DNA from: Synergistaceae bacterium UBA4088
Lineage (GTDB): Bacteria; Synergistota; Synergistia; Synergistales; Thermovirgaceae
Direction: 5' to 3'
Assembly: GCA_002382605.1 (NCBI GenBank)
Contig: DFYG01000049.1
Location: 1-12,545, forward strand
DNA length: 12,545 bases
Below are positions 1 through 6,167 of the stretch, in pieces (position 1 is the first letter of the stretch; each line of letters begins with the position of its first letter). The notes under the pieces were generated by a model. That model was not told where the DNA came from. It saw only the letters and a program-made list of their open reading frames with translations, and did not search any database. The position numbers were made by a program, and so were the translations under genes.

Positions 1-381
1 CCCGCAAGCCATTCTTCCGTGGATGCTGGCGAACATTTTGTAAAGATGAAGGGGAATGAAGTCTTCAAATACGTCAACAAGGTCATCCCTTCCTTTCTCA
101 AGGAAGTTTGCGGCCAGGCCGGAATGGAAATCAAGGATATTGACGCCTGGATTTTTCACCAGGCCAACCTGCGGATCATCGAGGGCGTATTGAGGAGACT
201 TGACGTGCCTGTAGAAAAGGCCATCGTCAATCTCCAGAAATACGGCAATACTTCTGCCGCCTCGATTTTTCTTGCACTTAATGAGGGTATCTCTGAGGGA
301 AGGATTTCTCCCGGAGACAAGATAATGATCACAAGCTTCGGTGCCGGCATGACTTACGGTGCTATGATCCTTGAGATATGA
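1..381 (+). CDS. fabH: 3-oxoacyl-ACP synthase III (KAS III), C-terminal part
   Basis: This is the C-terminal 126 residues of FabH, the condensing enzyme that starts type II fatty-acid synthesis by joining acetyl-CoA (or a branched acyl-CoA) to malonyl-ACP. The frame is open from base 1, so the gene begins outside the window and the active-site Cys cannot be seen. The other two members of the Cys-His-Asn triad are clear: His at fragment residue 53 in WIFHQANLRI and Asn at residue 83 in YGNTSAAS, spaced 30 apart as in E. coli FabH (H244/N274). The C-terminal GDKIMITSFGAGMTYGA strand closes the thiolase fold. A GTG at base 19 is internal and not a real start. The stop at 379-381 is followed closely by fabK, consistent with one operon. 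Only the substrate preference (straight or branched primer) cannot be judged. Confidence 0.96.
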   Translation, partial: PASHSSVDAGEHFVKMKGNEVFKYVNKVIPSFLKEVCGQAGMEIKDIDAWIFHQANLRIIEGVLRRLDVPVEKAIVNLQKYGNTSAASIFLALNEGISEGRISPGDKIMITSFGAGMTYGAMILEI

Positions 382-391
382 GGTGAAGGTC

Positions 392-1342
392 ATGTTTTCG
401 AACAACAGGATCAAAAAACTCCTTGGAGTGGAATATCCGGTTTTACAGGGCGGAATGGCGTGGGTCGCGGACGCTGATCTTGCTGCTGCAGTAAGCAACG
501 GCGGTGGCCTCGGGTTGATCGCAGCAGGAAGTATGCCTCCCGACGTTCTGGAACAGCAGATACTAAAGGCAAGATCCCTGACTGACAAGCCCTTCGGGGT
601 TAATATCATGCTGCTTTCCCCCACCGCTGATGATGCCCTAGAAGTGGTGGCTAGAAACAGAGTTCCGATAGTAACCACCGGAGCAGGTGCACCAGGCCGG
701 GTTATAGATCGCCTGAAACCACTTGGCATAATAGTAATTCCCGTTATCGCTTCAGTGGCCCAGGCCAAAAGGTCGGAACGCCAGGGAGCAGATGCTGTGG
801 TTGCGGAAGGAATGGAGGCCGGCGGGCATATCGGTGAGATCACTACGATGGTACTTGTGCCCCTGATAGCGGACGCGATCCGGATCCCGGTTATTGCCGC
901 GGGGGGCATAGCGGACGCGCGGGGAGTCATAGCTGCGTTTTCTCTAGGAGCGGAAGGAATACAGGTCGGGACACGATTTGTCTGTGCCTCTGAATCGAAT
1001 GTTCACAAGGCCTACAAGGATGAGATAATCAAAGCAAGGGACAGGAGCACGGTAGTTACAGGTGCGCCCACAGGTCATCCGGTACGCTGCATCCGGAACC
1101 GCCTTACAAAAGAGTTCGAGAGACTCGAAAAAATAGGCGCGGCCGTTGAGGAGATAGAAGAACTTGGTACTGGAAAACTCAGGGCCGCTGTTGTGGATGG
1201 GGACGTGGATTTCGGATCGGTCATGGCCGGCCAGTCTGCTGCAATGGTTGACAGGATCCAGCCGGCACGGGAGATAATCCGGGAGCTCTTTCAGGGAACT
1301 GAAGGGATCCTGGACATTATCAACCGAAATCTTTCTGATTGA
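392..1342 (+). CDS. fabK: Enoyl-ACP reductase II (FMN-dependent, FabK)
   Basis: FabK performs the last step of each elongation cycle, reducing trans-2-enoyl-ACP with NAD(P)H through FMN. The protein is a nitronate-monooxygenase-like TIM barrel of 316 residues, the usual size. Visible family marks are LQGGMAW near residues 18-24, the catalytic-region His146 in AEGMEAGGHIGE (His144 in the pneumococcal enzyme), the flavin phosphate site AAGGIAD at 169-175 and VGTRF at 192-196. I place the start at ATG 392 because AGGTGA lies six bases upstream. TTG 371 and GTG 383 are in frame but overlap fabH and add residues before the conserved MFSNNRIKKLLG start. It is the only enoyl reductase in the window. 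FabK enzymes are known to be refractory to triclosan, unlike FabI. 2-nitropropane dioxygenase is a common alternative label, but the fab context decides it. Confidence 0.95.
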   Translation: MFSNNRIKKLLGVEYPVLQGGMAWVADADLAAAVSNGGGLGLIAAGSMPPDVLEQQILKARSLTDKPFGVNIMLLSPTADDALEVVARNRVPIVTTGAGAPGRVIDRLKPLGIIVIPVIASVAQAKRSERQGADAVVAEGMEAGGHIGEITTMVLVPLIADAIRIPVIAAGGIADARGVIAAFSLGAEGIQVGTRFVCASESNVHKAYKDEIIKARDRSTVVTGAPTGHPVRCIRNRLTKEFERLEKIGAAVEEIEELGTGKLRAAVVDGDVDFGSVMAGQSAAMVDRIQPAREIIRELFQGTEGILDIINRNLSD

Positions 1343-1361
1343 TGCCTATGGAGGTATTGAG

Positions 1362-2309
1362 ATGAAGTATTCCGTAGTCTTTCCTGGCCAGGGGGCGCAG
1401 GAAGTTGGCATGGGGAAAGATCTTTGGAGTTCATATGCTTCGGCCAGAGAAGTATTCGAAAGGGCAGACGCTGCTCTGAATTTTCCGCTCAGTCGTATAA
1501 TTTTCGAGGGACCTGAAGATGAGCTGAAGAAAACCGAATTCGCACAGCCGGCAATTCTGACCATGAGCATGGCGGTCTTCCGTTCGATTGAAATTGATGA
1601 GGGGATCAGTTTTAACCCTGCCTATGTTGCCGGCCACAGTCTGGGCGAATACACCGCTCTTGTCGCATCAGGAACACTTTCGCTTGAAGACGGTGTCCGC
1701 CTGGTTCATCTGCGCGGCAAACTCATGCAGGAGGCTGTTCCCCTCGGGAAGGGTTCAATGGCGGCAATAATCGGCCTGGAAAAAGACAAGGTGACTGCCA
1801 TCTGTGAAGCAGTTGTTTCACTTGGAGTCTGCCAGGCTGCCAACTTCAACGCTCCGGGGCAGATCGTTATTTCCGGAGAAACCGAGGCCGTCGACAGGGC
1901 AGTTCTGCTATGCAGGGAGGCAGGAGCCAAAAGGGCTCTCCCCCTGAAGGTAAGCGCTCCGTTCCATTGCACTCTCATGAGGTCGGTCGCCGACAGGCTG
2001 AGGATATCTTTCCCCGATTTCTCCTGGAATACTCCAAGTTGGCCACTTGTTGCCAATGTTTCCGCCAGAATCGAAAGCGATGTTTCCAGTATCCAGGATG
2101 CCCTTTTCCAGCAGACTTTCATGCCTGTACTTTGGTTTGATTCGATCGAGTATATGATGGCACAGGGCGTCGGAAGATTTTTGGAGATAGGTCCCGGGTC
2201 CGTACTCGCCGGTCTGATCAAAAGAATAAACCCCCAGGCAGTTTGCTTTTCAGTTAATTCCTCAAATTCCATTTCGGGAGCGATTGATTTTCTGAAGGGA
2301 GGGCAATAA
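1362..2309 (+). CDS. fabD: Malonyl-CoA:ACP transacylase
   Basis: FabD moves malonyl from CoA to the phosphopantetheine of AcpP, making the extender unit for all elongation rounds. The 315-residue protein has the family layout: GQGAQ at residues 9-13, the nucleophile elbow GHSLGEY with Ser93, Arg118 in VHLRGK that binds the malonyl carboxylate, and the catalytic His202 in SAPFHC. These match E. coli S92, R117 and H201 almost position for position. A late EIGPGSVLAGL motif, typical of acyltransferase domains, is also present. The ATG at 1362 follows a GGAGGT Shine-Dalgarno with six bases of spacing. It lies 19 bp after fabK, and its stop is one base before the fabG start, so translation of the two is probably coupled. 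Confidence 0.97.
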   Translation: MKYSVVFPGQGAQEVGMGKDLWSSYASAREVFERADAALNFPLSRIIFEGPEDELKKTEFAQPAILTMSMAVFRSIEIDEGISFNPAYVAGHSLGEYTALVASGTLSLEDGVRLVHLRGKLMQEAVPLGKGSMAAIIGLEKDKVTAICEAVVSLGVCQAANFNAPGQIVISGETEAVDRAVLLCREAGAKRALPLKVSAPFHCTLMRSVADRLRISFPDFSWNTPSWPLVANVSARIESDVSSIQDALFQQTFMPVLWFDSIEYMMAQGVGRFLEIGPGSVLAGLIKRINPQAVCFSVNSSNSISGAIDFLKGGQ

Positions 2310-2310
2310 G

Positions 2311-3057
2311 ATGAATCCTGTGAGCAGGGTGGCCCTTGTAACAGGAGCCGGCAGAGGCATAGGGAGAGCCATTGCTCTGGAACTGGCGTCAAAGGGGAAC
2401 AGAGTTGTAATAAATTACCGCACCTCCTCTGCTGGAGCTGAAGAGGTTGTGAGCGCTATACGTAAAGAAGGTGGGGAAGCTGTTGCATTCCAGGCAGATG
2501 TTTCGGTCTCCAATGATGTGGCCGGACTTTTCCCACTAGTCGAAGAAAAATTTGGTCCTGTAGAGATATTGGTGAATAACGCCGGCATAACCAGAGATGG
2601 GTTGCTTCTGAGAATGAAGGACTCAGACTGGAGTGAAGTCATAAGAACGAATCTCGAATCGGTCTTTCTGACAACTCGCCAGGCGGTCAGGAGTATGGCC
2701 AGATCACGTTGGGGGCGCATTATTAATATCAGCTCTGTTATCGGCCTTGTCGGAAATGCCGGGCAGGCGAATTATTCTGCTGCAAAGGCCGGGATAATTG
2801 GATTAACAAAGAGCACGGCAAGAGAGTTCGGAGCAAGGGGGATAACTGCAAACGCCATAGCTCCCGGGTTTATAGAGACAGATATGACCTCTGTTCTGGA
2901 TGATAAGATCAGAGCGCAGATGATGCTACAGATACCCGTCGCCCGGCCCGGTAGGCCAGAGGATGTAGCGGTACTTGCAACCTTTCTGGCATCGGAAGAT
3001 GCATCATATATTACTGGACAGGTCATTGCCGTTGACGGCGGGATGACCATGGTCTGA
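2311..3057 (+). CDS. fabG: 3-oxoacyl-ACP reductase
   Basis: FabG reduces 3-oxoacyl-ACP to the 3-hydroxyacyl form with NADPH. It is a classical short-chain dehydrogenase/reductase of 248 residues with a complete catalytic set: the cofactor loop TGAGRGIG at 11-18, NNAG at 89-92, Asn114, Ser142 in INISSV, Tyr155 and Lys159 in YSAAK, and the IAPGFIETDM loop that usually follows. The C-terminus YITGQVIAVDGGMTMV is typical of FabG. The start is ATG 2311, one base after the fabD stop, with GGGAGGG 7 bases upstream inside the fabD tail. Many SDR paralogues look similar; placement between fabD and acpP makes the FabG assignment safe. Confidence 0.97.
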   Translation: MNPVSRVALVTGAGRGIGRAIALELASKGNRVVINYRTSSAGAEEVVSAIRKEGGEAVAFQADVSVSNDVAGLFPLVEEKFGPVEILVNNAGITRDGLLLRMKDSDWSEVIRTNLESVFLTTRQAVRSMARSRWGRIINISSVIGLVGNAGQANYSAAKAGIIGLTKSTAREFGARGITANAIAPGFIETDMTSVLDDKIRAQMMLQIPVARPGRPEDVAVLATFLASEDASYITGQVIAVDGGMTMV

Positions 3058-3096
3058 TGAGGGTAAAATGAGTTCTTCGGAGAGGAGGTGAAGGAG

Positions 3097-3348
3097 ATGA
3101 AGATGGAAGAAATAACCGCAAGACTCAGGGAGATAGTAATGGACAGGCTGGATGTCGAACAGGATCAGATCAAACCTGAAGCCTCCTTTGTGGAGGATCT
3201 GGGAGCTGATTCCCTCGATATCGTGGAATTGATCATGGGGATCGAGGAAGAGTTCGACATCGAGATTCCCGATGAGGATGCAGAAAAGCTTACAAATGTA
3301 GGTGAGGCAATGGATTACATCAAGGGCAAGCTTGGAGTTGAAGAGTAA
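3097..3348 (+). CDS. acpP: Acyl carrier protein
   Basis: AcpP carries growing acyl chains on a 4'-phosphopantetheine arm. The product is a small, very acidic four-helix protein with the attachment motif GADSLDIVEL; the modified Ser is residue 39 from this start. The helix II region is rich in Glu and Asp, as needed for docking to the basic faces of the Fab enzymes. I place the start at ATG 3097 (83 residues), five bases after GGAGGTGA. ATG 3103 (81 residues, with AAGGAG six bases upstream) is almost equally good, and GTG 3088 sits inside the Shine-Dalgarno and is unlikely. It lies between fabG and fabF, the common order. The gap of 39 bp before it and 108 bp after it, with a hairpin, hints that its mRNA level is set separately. 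Confidence 0.96.
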   Translation: MKMEEITARLREIVMDRLDVEQDQIKPEASFVEDLGADSLDIVELIMGIEEEFDIEIPDEDAEKLTNVGEAMDYIKGKLGVEE

Positions 3349-3365
3349 AAGTCGGCGGGGAAAAT

Positions 3366-3391
3366 GTGCGGGGAGAACGATTTCCCCGCAC
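3366..3391 (+). terminator. Hairpin between acpP and fabF (partial terminator or mRNA end)
   Basis: A perfect 9-bp GC-rich stem (3366-3374 with 3383-3391) closes an 8-base loop 17 bases after the acpP stop. The sequence after it (CTTCCTCTAGTCTTCCG) is pyrimidine-rich but lacks a run of Ts, so it is not a strong intrinsic terminator. It could allow partial read-through or protect the 3' end of an abundant acpP message, both of which are inferences. The rest of the 108-base gap shows only a weak CATAAT at 3415-3420 and the fabF ribosome site. Confidence 0.6.
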
Positions 3392-3440
3392 TTCCTCTAG
3401 TCTTCCGTTCTCTGCATAATCATTTGACGCTGGAGGAACC

Positions 3441-3450
3441 GAAGGAGTGA
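3441..3450 (+). promoter_or_regulatory. Ribosome binding site for fabF, fixing a TTG start
   Basis: GAAGGAGTGA with the AAGGAG core ending nine bases before TTG 3457. An in-frame TGA at 3448-3450 excludes any start further upstream, and the next ATG falls inside the conserved VVITGMG strand, so this site decides the TTG start. Confidence 0.8.
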
Positions 3451-3456
3451 GTCATA

Positions 3457-4704
3457 TTGAGAAGGGTAGTCATTACAGGAATGGGGGTTGTTTCTCCCAT
3501 CGCCCTGGGAAGAGAAAAGTACTGGAGGTTGCTTGAAGAGGGGCAAAACGGAGTTGACAGGATCTCACTTTTTGATACGAATGATTATTCGGTCAAAATA
3601 GCTGCTGAGGTTCGCGATTTCGATCCAGAAAAATGGATGGACCGCAAGGATGCCCGAAGAGCCGACAGAGTGATACAGTTCTCTGTTGCTGCATCTGACA
3701 TGGCTGTCGAGGATGCCTCTCTCGATGTTAATAACCTCGATCCTGATAGATTCGGCGTGTTTATTGGAAGTGGTGAGGGTGGGATCTCCACCAGTTACGA
3801 GGGAATGAAGACCCTTTTGGAGAAGGGACCATCAAGAGTCGGTCCATTCTGTGTCCCGATGATGCTCGGCAACATGCCGGCCGCTTATGTTGCCATTCGT
3901 TTCGGGGCAAAGGGCCCTAATATATGTGTGGTTACCGCCTGCGCTTCGGCCACCCATACAATGGGTGAGGCTTTTCACACTATAGCAAGGGACGATGCGG
4001 ACATAATCCTTACCGGGGGTGCGGAGGCAGCTATTACAGAGGTGGCCGTTGCCGGTTTTGCTGCGATGAAAGCCCTTTCAACACGAAATGAAGATCCTTC
4101 GCATGCTTCAAGGCCTTTCGATGTAGACAGGGATGGCTTTGTCATGGGAGAAGGGGCCGGAGTGCTTGTTTTCGAAGAACTTGAGCATGCCCGTCGGAGG
4201 GGAGCGAAGATCTTTGGCGAGGTCATGGGATTTGGTTCCACATGTGATGCCTACCATATCACCGCGCCGGACCCCGATGGGAGCGGAGCAGCCAAGGCAA
4301 TGCTCCAGGCTGTGAAAAAAGCAGGGTGGAGGCTCTGTGATGTTGATCTGATAAACGCTCACGGCACTTCTACAAGTCTTAATGACAGGATGGAGTCCGG
4401 GGCAATAAGGAGCGCCTTCGGGGATGCCGCTGACTTGATTCTCGTAAATTCCACCAAGTCAATGATCGGACACACGCTCGGAGCGGCAGGAGCTCTTGAG
4501 ACGATCGCCGCTATCCAGTCTCTTGAAGAGAGCGTGGTCCATCCGACCAGGAACTGTTTCAACCCGGATCCTGAATGTCCGATAAACGTAGTTCCGGATG
4601 GCAAGTCCCTGAAAAGAGAAATATCAAGACTCATTGTCAATAATTTCGGTTTTGGTGGACACAACGCGGTTGTCGCCATCGAAAAGTTCAAAGAAAAAGA
4701 ATAG
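3457..4704 (+). CDS. fabF: 3-oxoacyl-ACP synthase II (KAS II)
   Basis: FabF elongates acyl-ACP by decarboxylative condensation with malonyl-ACP. The 415-residue protein has the full KAS I/II set: nucleophile Cys162 in VVTACASATH, His302 in NAHGTSTSLND, Lys334 in NSTKSMIGH and His339 in IGHTLGAAGA, plus the C-terminal NNFGFGGHNA gating loop. The length is close to the E. coli enzyme (413), and the motifs fit FabF better than FabB. Initiation is at TTG 3457, since an upstream in-frame stop and the conserved N-terminal strand leave no other choice. It follows acpP by 108 bp and precedes rnc by 13 bp. As the only elongating synthase in view it probably handles most chain lengths, but a second copy elsewhere cannot be excluded. 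Confidence 0.97.
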   Translation: MRRVVITGMGVVSPIALGREKYWRLLEEGQNGVDRISLFDTNDYSVKIAAEVRDFDPEKWMDRKDARRADRVIQFSVAASDMAVEDASLDVNNLDPDRFGVFIGSGEGGISTSYEGMKTLLEKGPSRVGPFCVPMMLGNMPAAYVAIRFGAKGPNICVVTACASATHTMGEAFHTIARDDADIILTGGAEAAITEVAVAGFAAMKALSTRNEDPSHASRPFDVDRDGFVMGEGAGVLVFEELEHARRRGAKIFGEVMGFGSTCDAYHITAPDPDGSGAAKAMLQAVKKAGWRLCDVDLINAHGTSTSLNDRMESGAIRSAFGDAADLILVNSTKSMIGHTLGAAGALETIAAIQSLEESVVHPTRNCFNPDPECPINVVPDGKSLKREISRLIVNNFGFGGHNAVVAIEKFKEKE

Positions 4705-4717
4705 GGAGAAGGATGTT

Positions 4718-5431
4718 TTGGACCACCTGGAGCAGAAAGAAGAGATAACTGGAATTGCCGAATTTGAGAGATATGCAGAGTACAGTTTCAATAACAGACA
4801 GACCCTTGTGGAGGCGTTGACTCACGCCTCATTTTCCAATGAGAATGGGTTGTCATATTGTAACGAGCGGCTCGAGTTCCTCGGAGATGCAGTTCTGGAA
4901 CTGTGTGTTTCCGCCATATTATTTGATGATTTTCCGGACGACGATGAGGGTGTCCTTTCGCACAGGAGAGCATCTCTAGTCTGCGAGGATTCGCTCAGCA
5001 ACTGGGCTGTGAATGCGGGAATACCTTCCCTCCTGAGACTTGGAAAAGGATTGTCGCAGAGCGGAGGACGAAAACAACCCGTGCTCTCCGCCAATGCCGC
5101 GGAGGCAGTATTCGGGGCCATATTCCTGGATGGTGGCTACGAAGCCGCCAGCGCTGTGATTGCCGCCTACTGCCAATACACCCTTGCTGCGAACGGAGGA
5201 GTGTCTATGAACCCCAAGGCCACCCTCCAGGAGCTGATGGAGAAGAAGGGCCTGGGAAAACCGGAATACATCCTGGTTGGGCGCAGTGGACCTGCACACG
5301 CTCCACTTTTCAGAGTTTCGCTCCTGTGTTCGGGGCGTATAACAGGTGAAGGCGAGGGTCGTACGATCAAAGAAGCCGAGAGAAAGGCTGCGGAAAAGGG
5401 TCTCCTGGTTTTTTTTGACGAATTTTTATGA
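4718..5431 (+). CDS. rnc: Ribonuclease III
   Basis: RNase III cleaves double-stranded RNA in rRNA precursors and some mRNAs as a homodimer. From TTG 4718 the protein has 237 residues, the usual size. The N-terminal nuclease domain carries the signature NERLEFLGDAVLEL (residues 49-62, with metal ligands E50, E53, D57) and NAAEAVFGAIFLDGG (126-140, with catalytic E129). A C-terminal dsRNA-binding domain spans about 166-235 (NPKATLQELMEKK through the basic KEAERKAAEKGL helix). The residue aligned with E. coli D114 is Asn126, a notable change. The start is uncertain: the frame is open back to 4634 inside fabF, but TTG 4718 follows GGGAGAAGG and lies just after the fabF stop. fab-rnc linkage is common in bacteria. 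It is likely transcribed with the fab genes. Confidence 0.93.
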   Translation: MDHLEQKEEITGIAEFERYAEYSFNNRQTLVEALTHASFSNENGLSYCNERLEFLGDAVLELCVSAILFDDFPDDDEGVLSHRRASLVCEDSLSNWAVNAGIPSLLRLGKGLSQSGGRKQPVLSANAAEAVFGAIFLDGGYEAASAVIAAYCQYTLAANGGVSMNPKATLQELMEKKGLGKPEYILVGRSGPAHAPLFRVSLLCSGRITGEGEGRTIKEAERKAAEKGLLVFFDEFL

Positions 5432-5446
5432 TGCAACCGGTTGCAT
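5431..5446. promoter_or_regulatory. Perfect 16-bp palindrome, candidate LacI/PurR-type operator
   Basis: ATGCAACCGGTTGCAT reads the same on both strands, has a central CG step, and begins on the last base of the rnc stop codon. Its right half is the -35 hexamer of the pyr promoter, where a bound repressor would block polymerase. The form agrees with operators of LacI-family regulators and, as I recall the consensus, with the PurR box pattern ANGCAANCGNTTNCNT. The cognate regulator is not in the window, so the assignment is inferred from pattern and position. It could also fold as a 6-bp hairpin before TTTTTT and act as a weak rnc terminator. Confidence 0.5.
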
Positions 5447-5468
5447 GATGAATTTTTTCTGCTACAAT
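5441..5468 (+). promoter_or_regulatory. Promoter of the pyr operon
   Basis: TTGCAT (5441-5446) and TACAAT (5463-5468) are separated by 16 bp. The -10 matches the sigma-70 consensus at five of six bases; the -35 is weaker, matching TTG only. Transcription would begin near 5475, giving a leader of about 140 nt before pyrR, a length expected for an attenuated pyr leader. It is the only good promoter seen between rnc and pyrR. Confidence 0.6.
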
Positions 5469-5495
5469 TCCTCAGAAGAAAGATCTTTCCGGAGG

Positions 5496-5534
5496 TGCTG
5501 AGATCCGTGAAAATGGGGAGAAACGGTCTCATCG
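5496..5534 (+). promoter_or_regulatory. Leader stem-loop with bulged U, candidate PyrR-binding element
   Basis: The strands 5496-5508 and 5523-5534 pair as TG, a C-T mismatch, TGAGA, a single bulged T (5504), then CCGT with ACGG, around a 14-base purine-rich loop. Known PyrR-binding hairpins (consensus recalled as ARUCCNGNGAGGYU) also have a bulged U just 5' of CC paired with GG. Here that part fits, but the short NGNGA loop is replaced by two more pairs and a long loop. So the stem is seen directly, while PyrR binding is inference. An unrelated leader structure is possible. Confidence 0.45.
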
Positions 5535-5552
5535 AAAACAATATGATCCATA

Positions 5553-5600
5553 GGGGGGGACGGGAAACCCGTAAGGGAATTCCTCGACCCCCACTTTTTT
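5553..5600 (+). terminator. Leader intrinsic terminator / attenuator before pyrR
   Basis: Seven Gs (5553-5559) can pair with CCCCC (5588-5592), enclosing a small perfect hairpin ACGGG-AAA-CCCGT (5560-5572) and GGGAATTCC. A T6 run (5595-5600) follows two bases later, immediately before the pyrR ribosome site. This is where pyr operons of Bacillus type carry a PyrR-controlled attenuator. I found no convincing upstream C-rich strand that would pair with the G run as an antiterminator, so how it would be switched is not clear from the sequence. Confidence 0.55.
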
Positions 5601-5602
5601 AT

Positions 5603-5610
5603 GGAGGTGA
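5603..5610 (+). promoter_or_regulatory. Ribosome binding site for pyrR, fixing a TTG start
   Basis: GGAGGTGA is an excellent Shine-Dalgarno, five bases before TTG 5616. An in-frame ATG at 5601 overlaps this site and directly abuts the T run, so it has no ribosome site of its own and would waste this one. Confidence 0.75.
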
Positions 5611-5615
5611 ATGAT

Positions 5616-6164
5616 TTGCTGAAAGATAAGGCCAGGGTTATGACCGCCCAGGACATTGAAAGGATCCTGAAAAGAATGTCTCATGAAATACTGGAGAGGA
5701 ACCGCGGGCTTGAAAACATGATAATTGTCGGCATTCAGAGGCGCGGCGTTTATCTTGCAAACCGTCTGGGAGATATTCTTGCCCATTTTGAATCTACCAG
5801 GGTCCCTTCGGGAGTTCTGGACATTACTCTTTACAGGGATGATCTTACGCTCCTTCACGATCAACCTGTTGTCCACAGCACATCCATCCCAGAAGATGTG
5901 AACTCCAGGAAGATCTTGCTGGTGGACGATGTTCTCTATACAGGCCGGACAGTAAGGGCCGCCCTGGATGCGCTTATGGATCTTGGACGCCCAGAGAGCG
6001 TGCAGCTTGCCGTACTTGTGGACAGGGGCCATCGGGAATTGCCCATACACCCAGACTACATAGGCAAAACCATACCCACTTCAAAGAGCGAAGTGATAGA
6101 AGTTAGATTAAACGAACTGGACGGAAAAGATGAAGTCGTGATCTGCGAAAGAGAGGAAGGTTAG
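5616..6164 (+). CDS. pyrR: PyrR, pyr mRNA-binding attenuation protein / uracil phosphoribosyltransferase
   Basis: PyrR senses UMP/UTP and binds pyr leader RNA to favour termination (or to block translation in some bacteria); many members also have uracil phosphoribosyltransferase activity. From TTG 5616 it has 182 residues, against 181 in B. subtilis. The type I phosphoribosyltransferase PRPP loop is clear at residues 103-112 (VDDVLYTGRT), as is the PyrR-specific DRGHRELPI at 136-144 and the early basic stretch IQRRGVYLANRLG (40-52). The start was chosen from the GGAGGTGA at 5603-5610; ATG 5601 would give five extra residues. First-gene position behind a structured leader ending in a terminator strongly supports autoregulation of the operon. 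The pyrB start follows the stop by three bases. Confidence 0.95.
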   Translation: MLKDKARVMTAQDIERILKRMSHEILERNRGLENMIIVGIQRRGVYLANRLGDILAHFESTRVPSGVLDITLYRDDLTLLHDQPVVHSTSIPEDVNSRKILLVDDVLYTGRTVRAALDALMDLGRPESVQLAVLVDRGHRELPIHPDYIGKTIPTSKSEVIEVRLNELDGKDEVVICEREEG

Positions 6165-6167
6165 CAC

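Noticed and set aside
1706..2392. Long - strand frame of 228 codons opposite fabD and fabG
   Set aside because: It lies antisense to two proteins with intact catalytic motifs, and its translation shows no recognisable domain and a Ser/Pro/Leu-rich composition typical of a shadow frame.
3415..3420. CATAAT as a promoter -10 for fabF
   Set aside because: No recognisable -35 lies 16-18 bp upstream, and the position is within a normal operon gap.
5431..5460. Palindrome plus T6 as the rnc intrinsic terminator
   Set aside because: The hairpin has only six pairs, mostly A-T, and six bases separate it from the T run, so it would be weak. Overlap with the pyr -35 favours an operator, though a dual role is not excluded.
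5478..5489. GAAAGATCTTTC palindrome early in the pyr leader
   Set aside because: It is a perfect 12-bp repeat, but A/T-rich and without a loop, just after the expected transcription start. No matching known operator was recognised.
5486..5499. TTTCCGGAGGTGCT as a canonical PyrR-binding loop
   Set aside because: It matches the recalled ARUCCNGNGAGGYU only in part, and the flanks do not form the required stem, unlike the bulged stem at 5496-5534.
5529..6050. - strand frame of 173 codons opposite the leader and pyrR
   Set aside because: It covers most of pyrR in antisense and has no ribosome site or domain; the + strand PyrR motifs explain the sequence.
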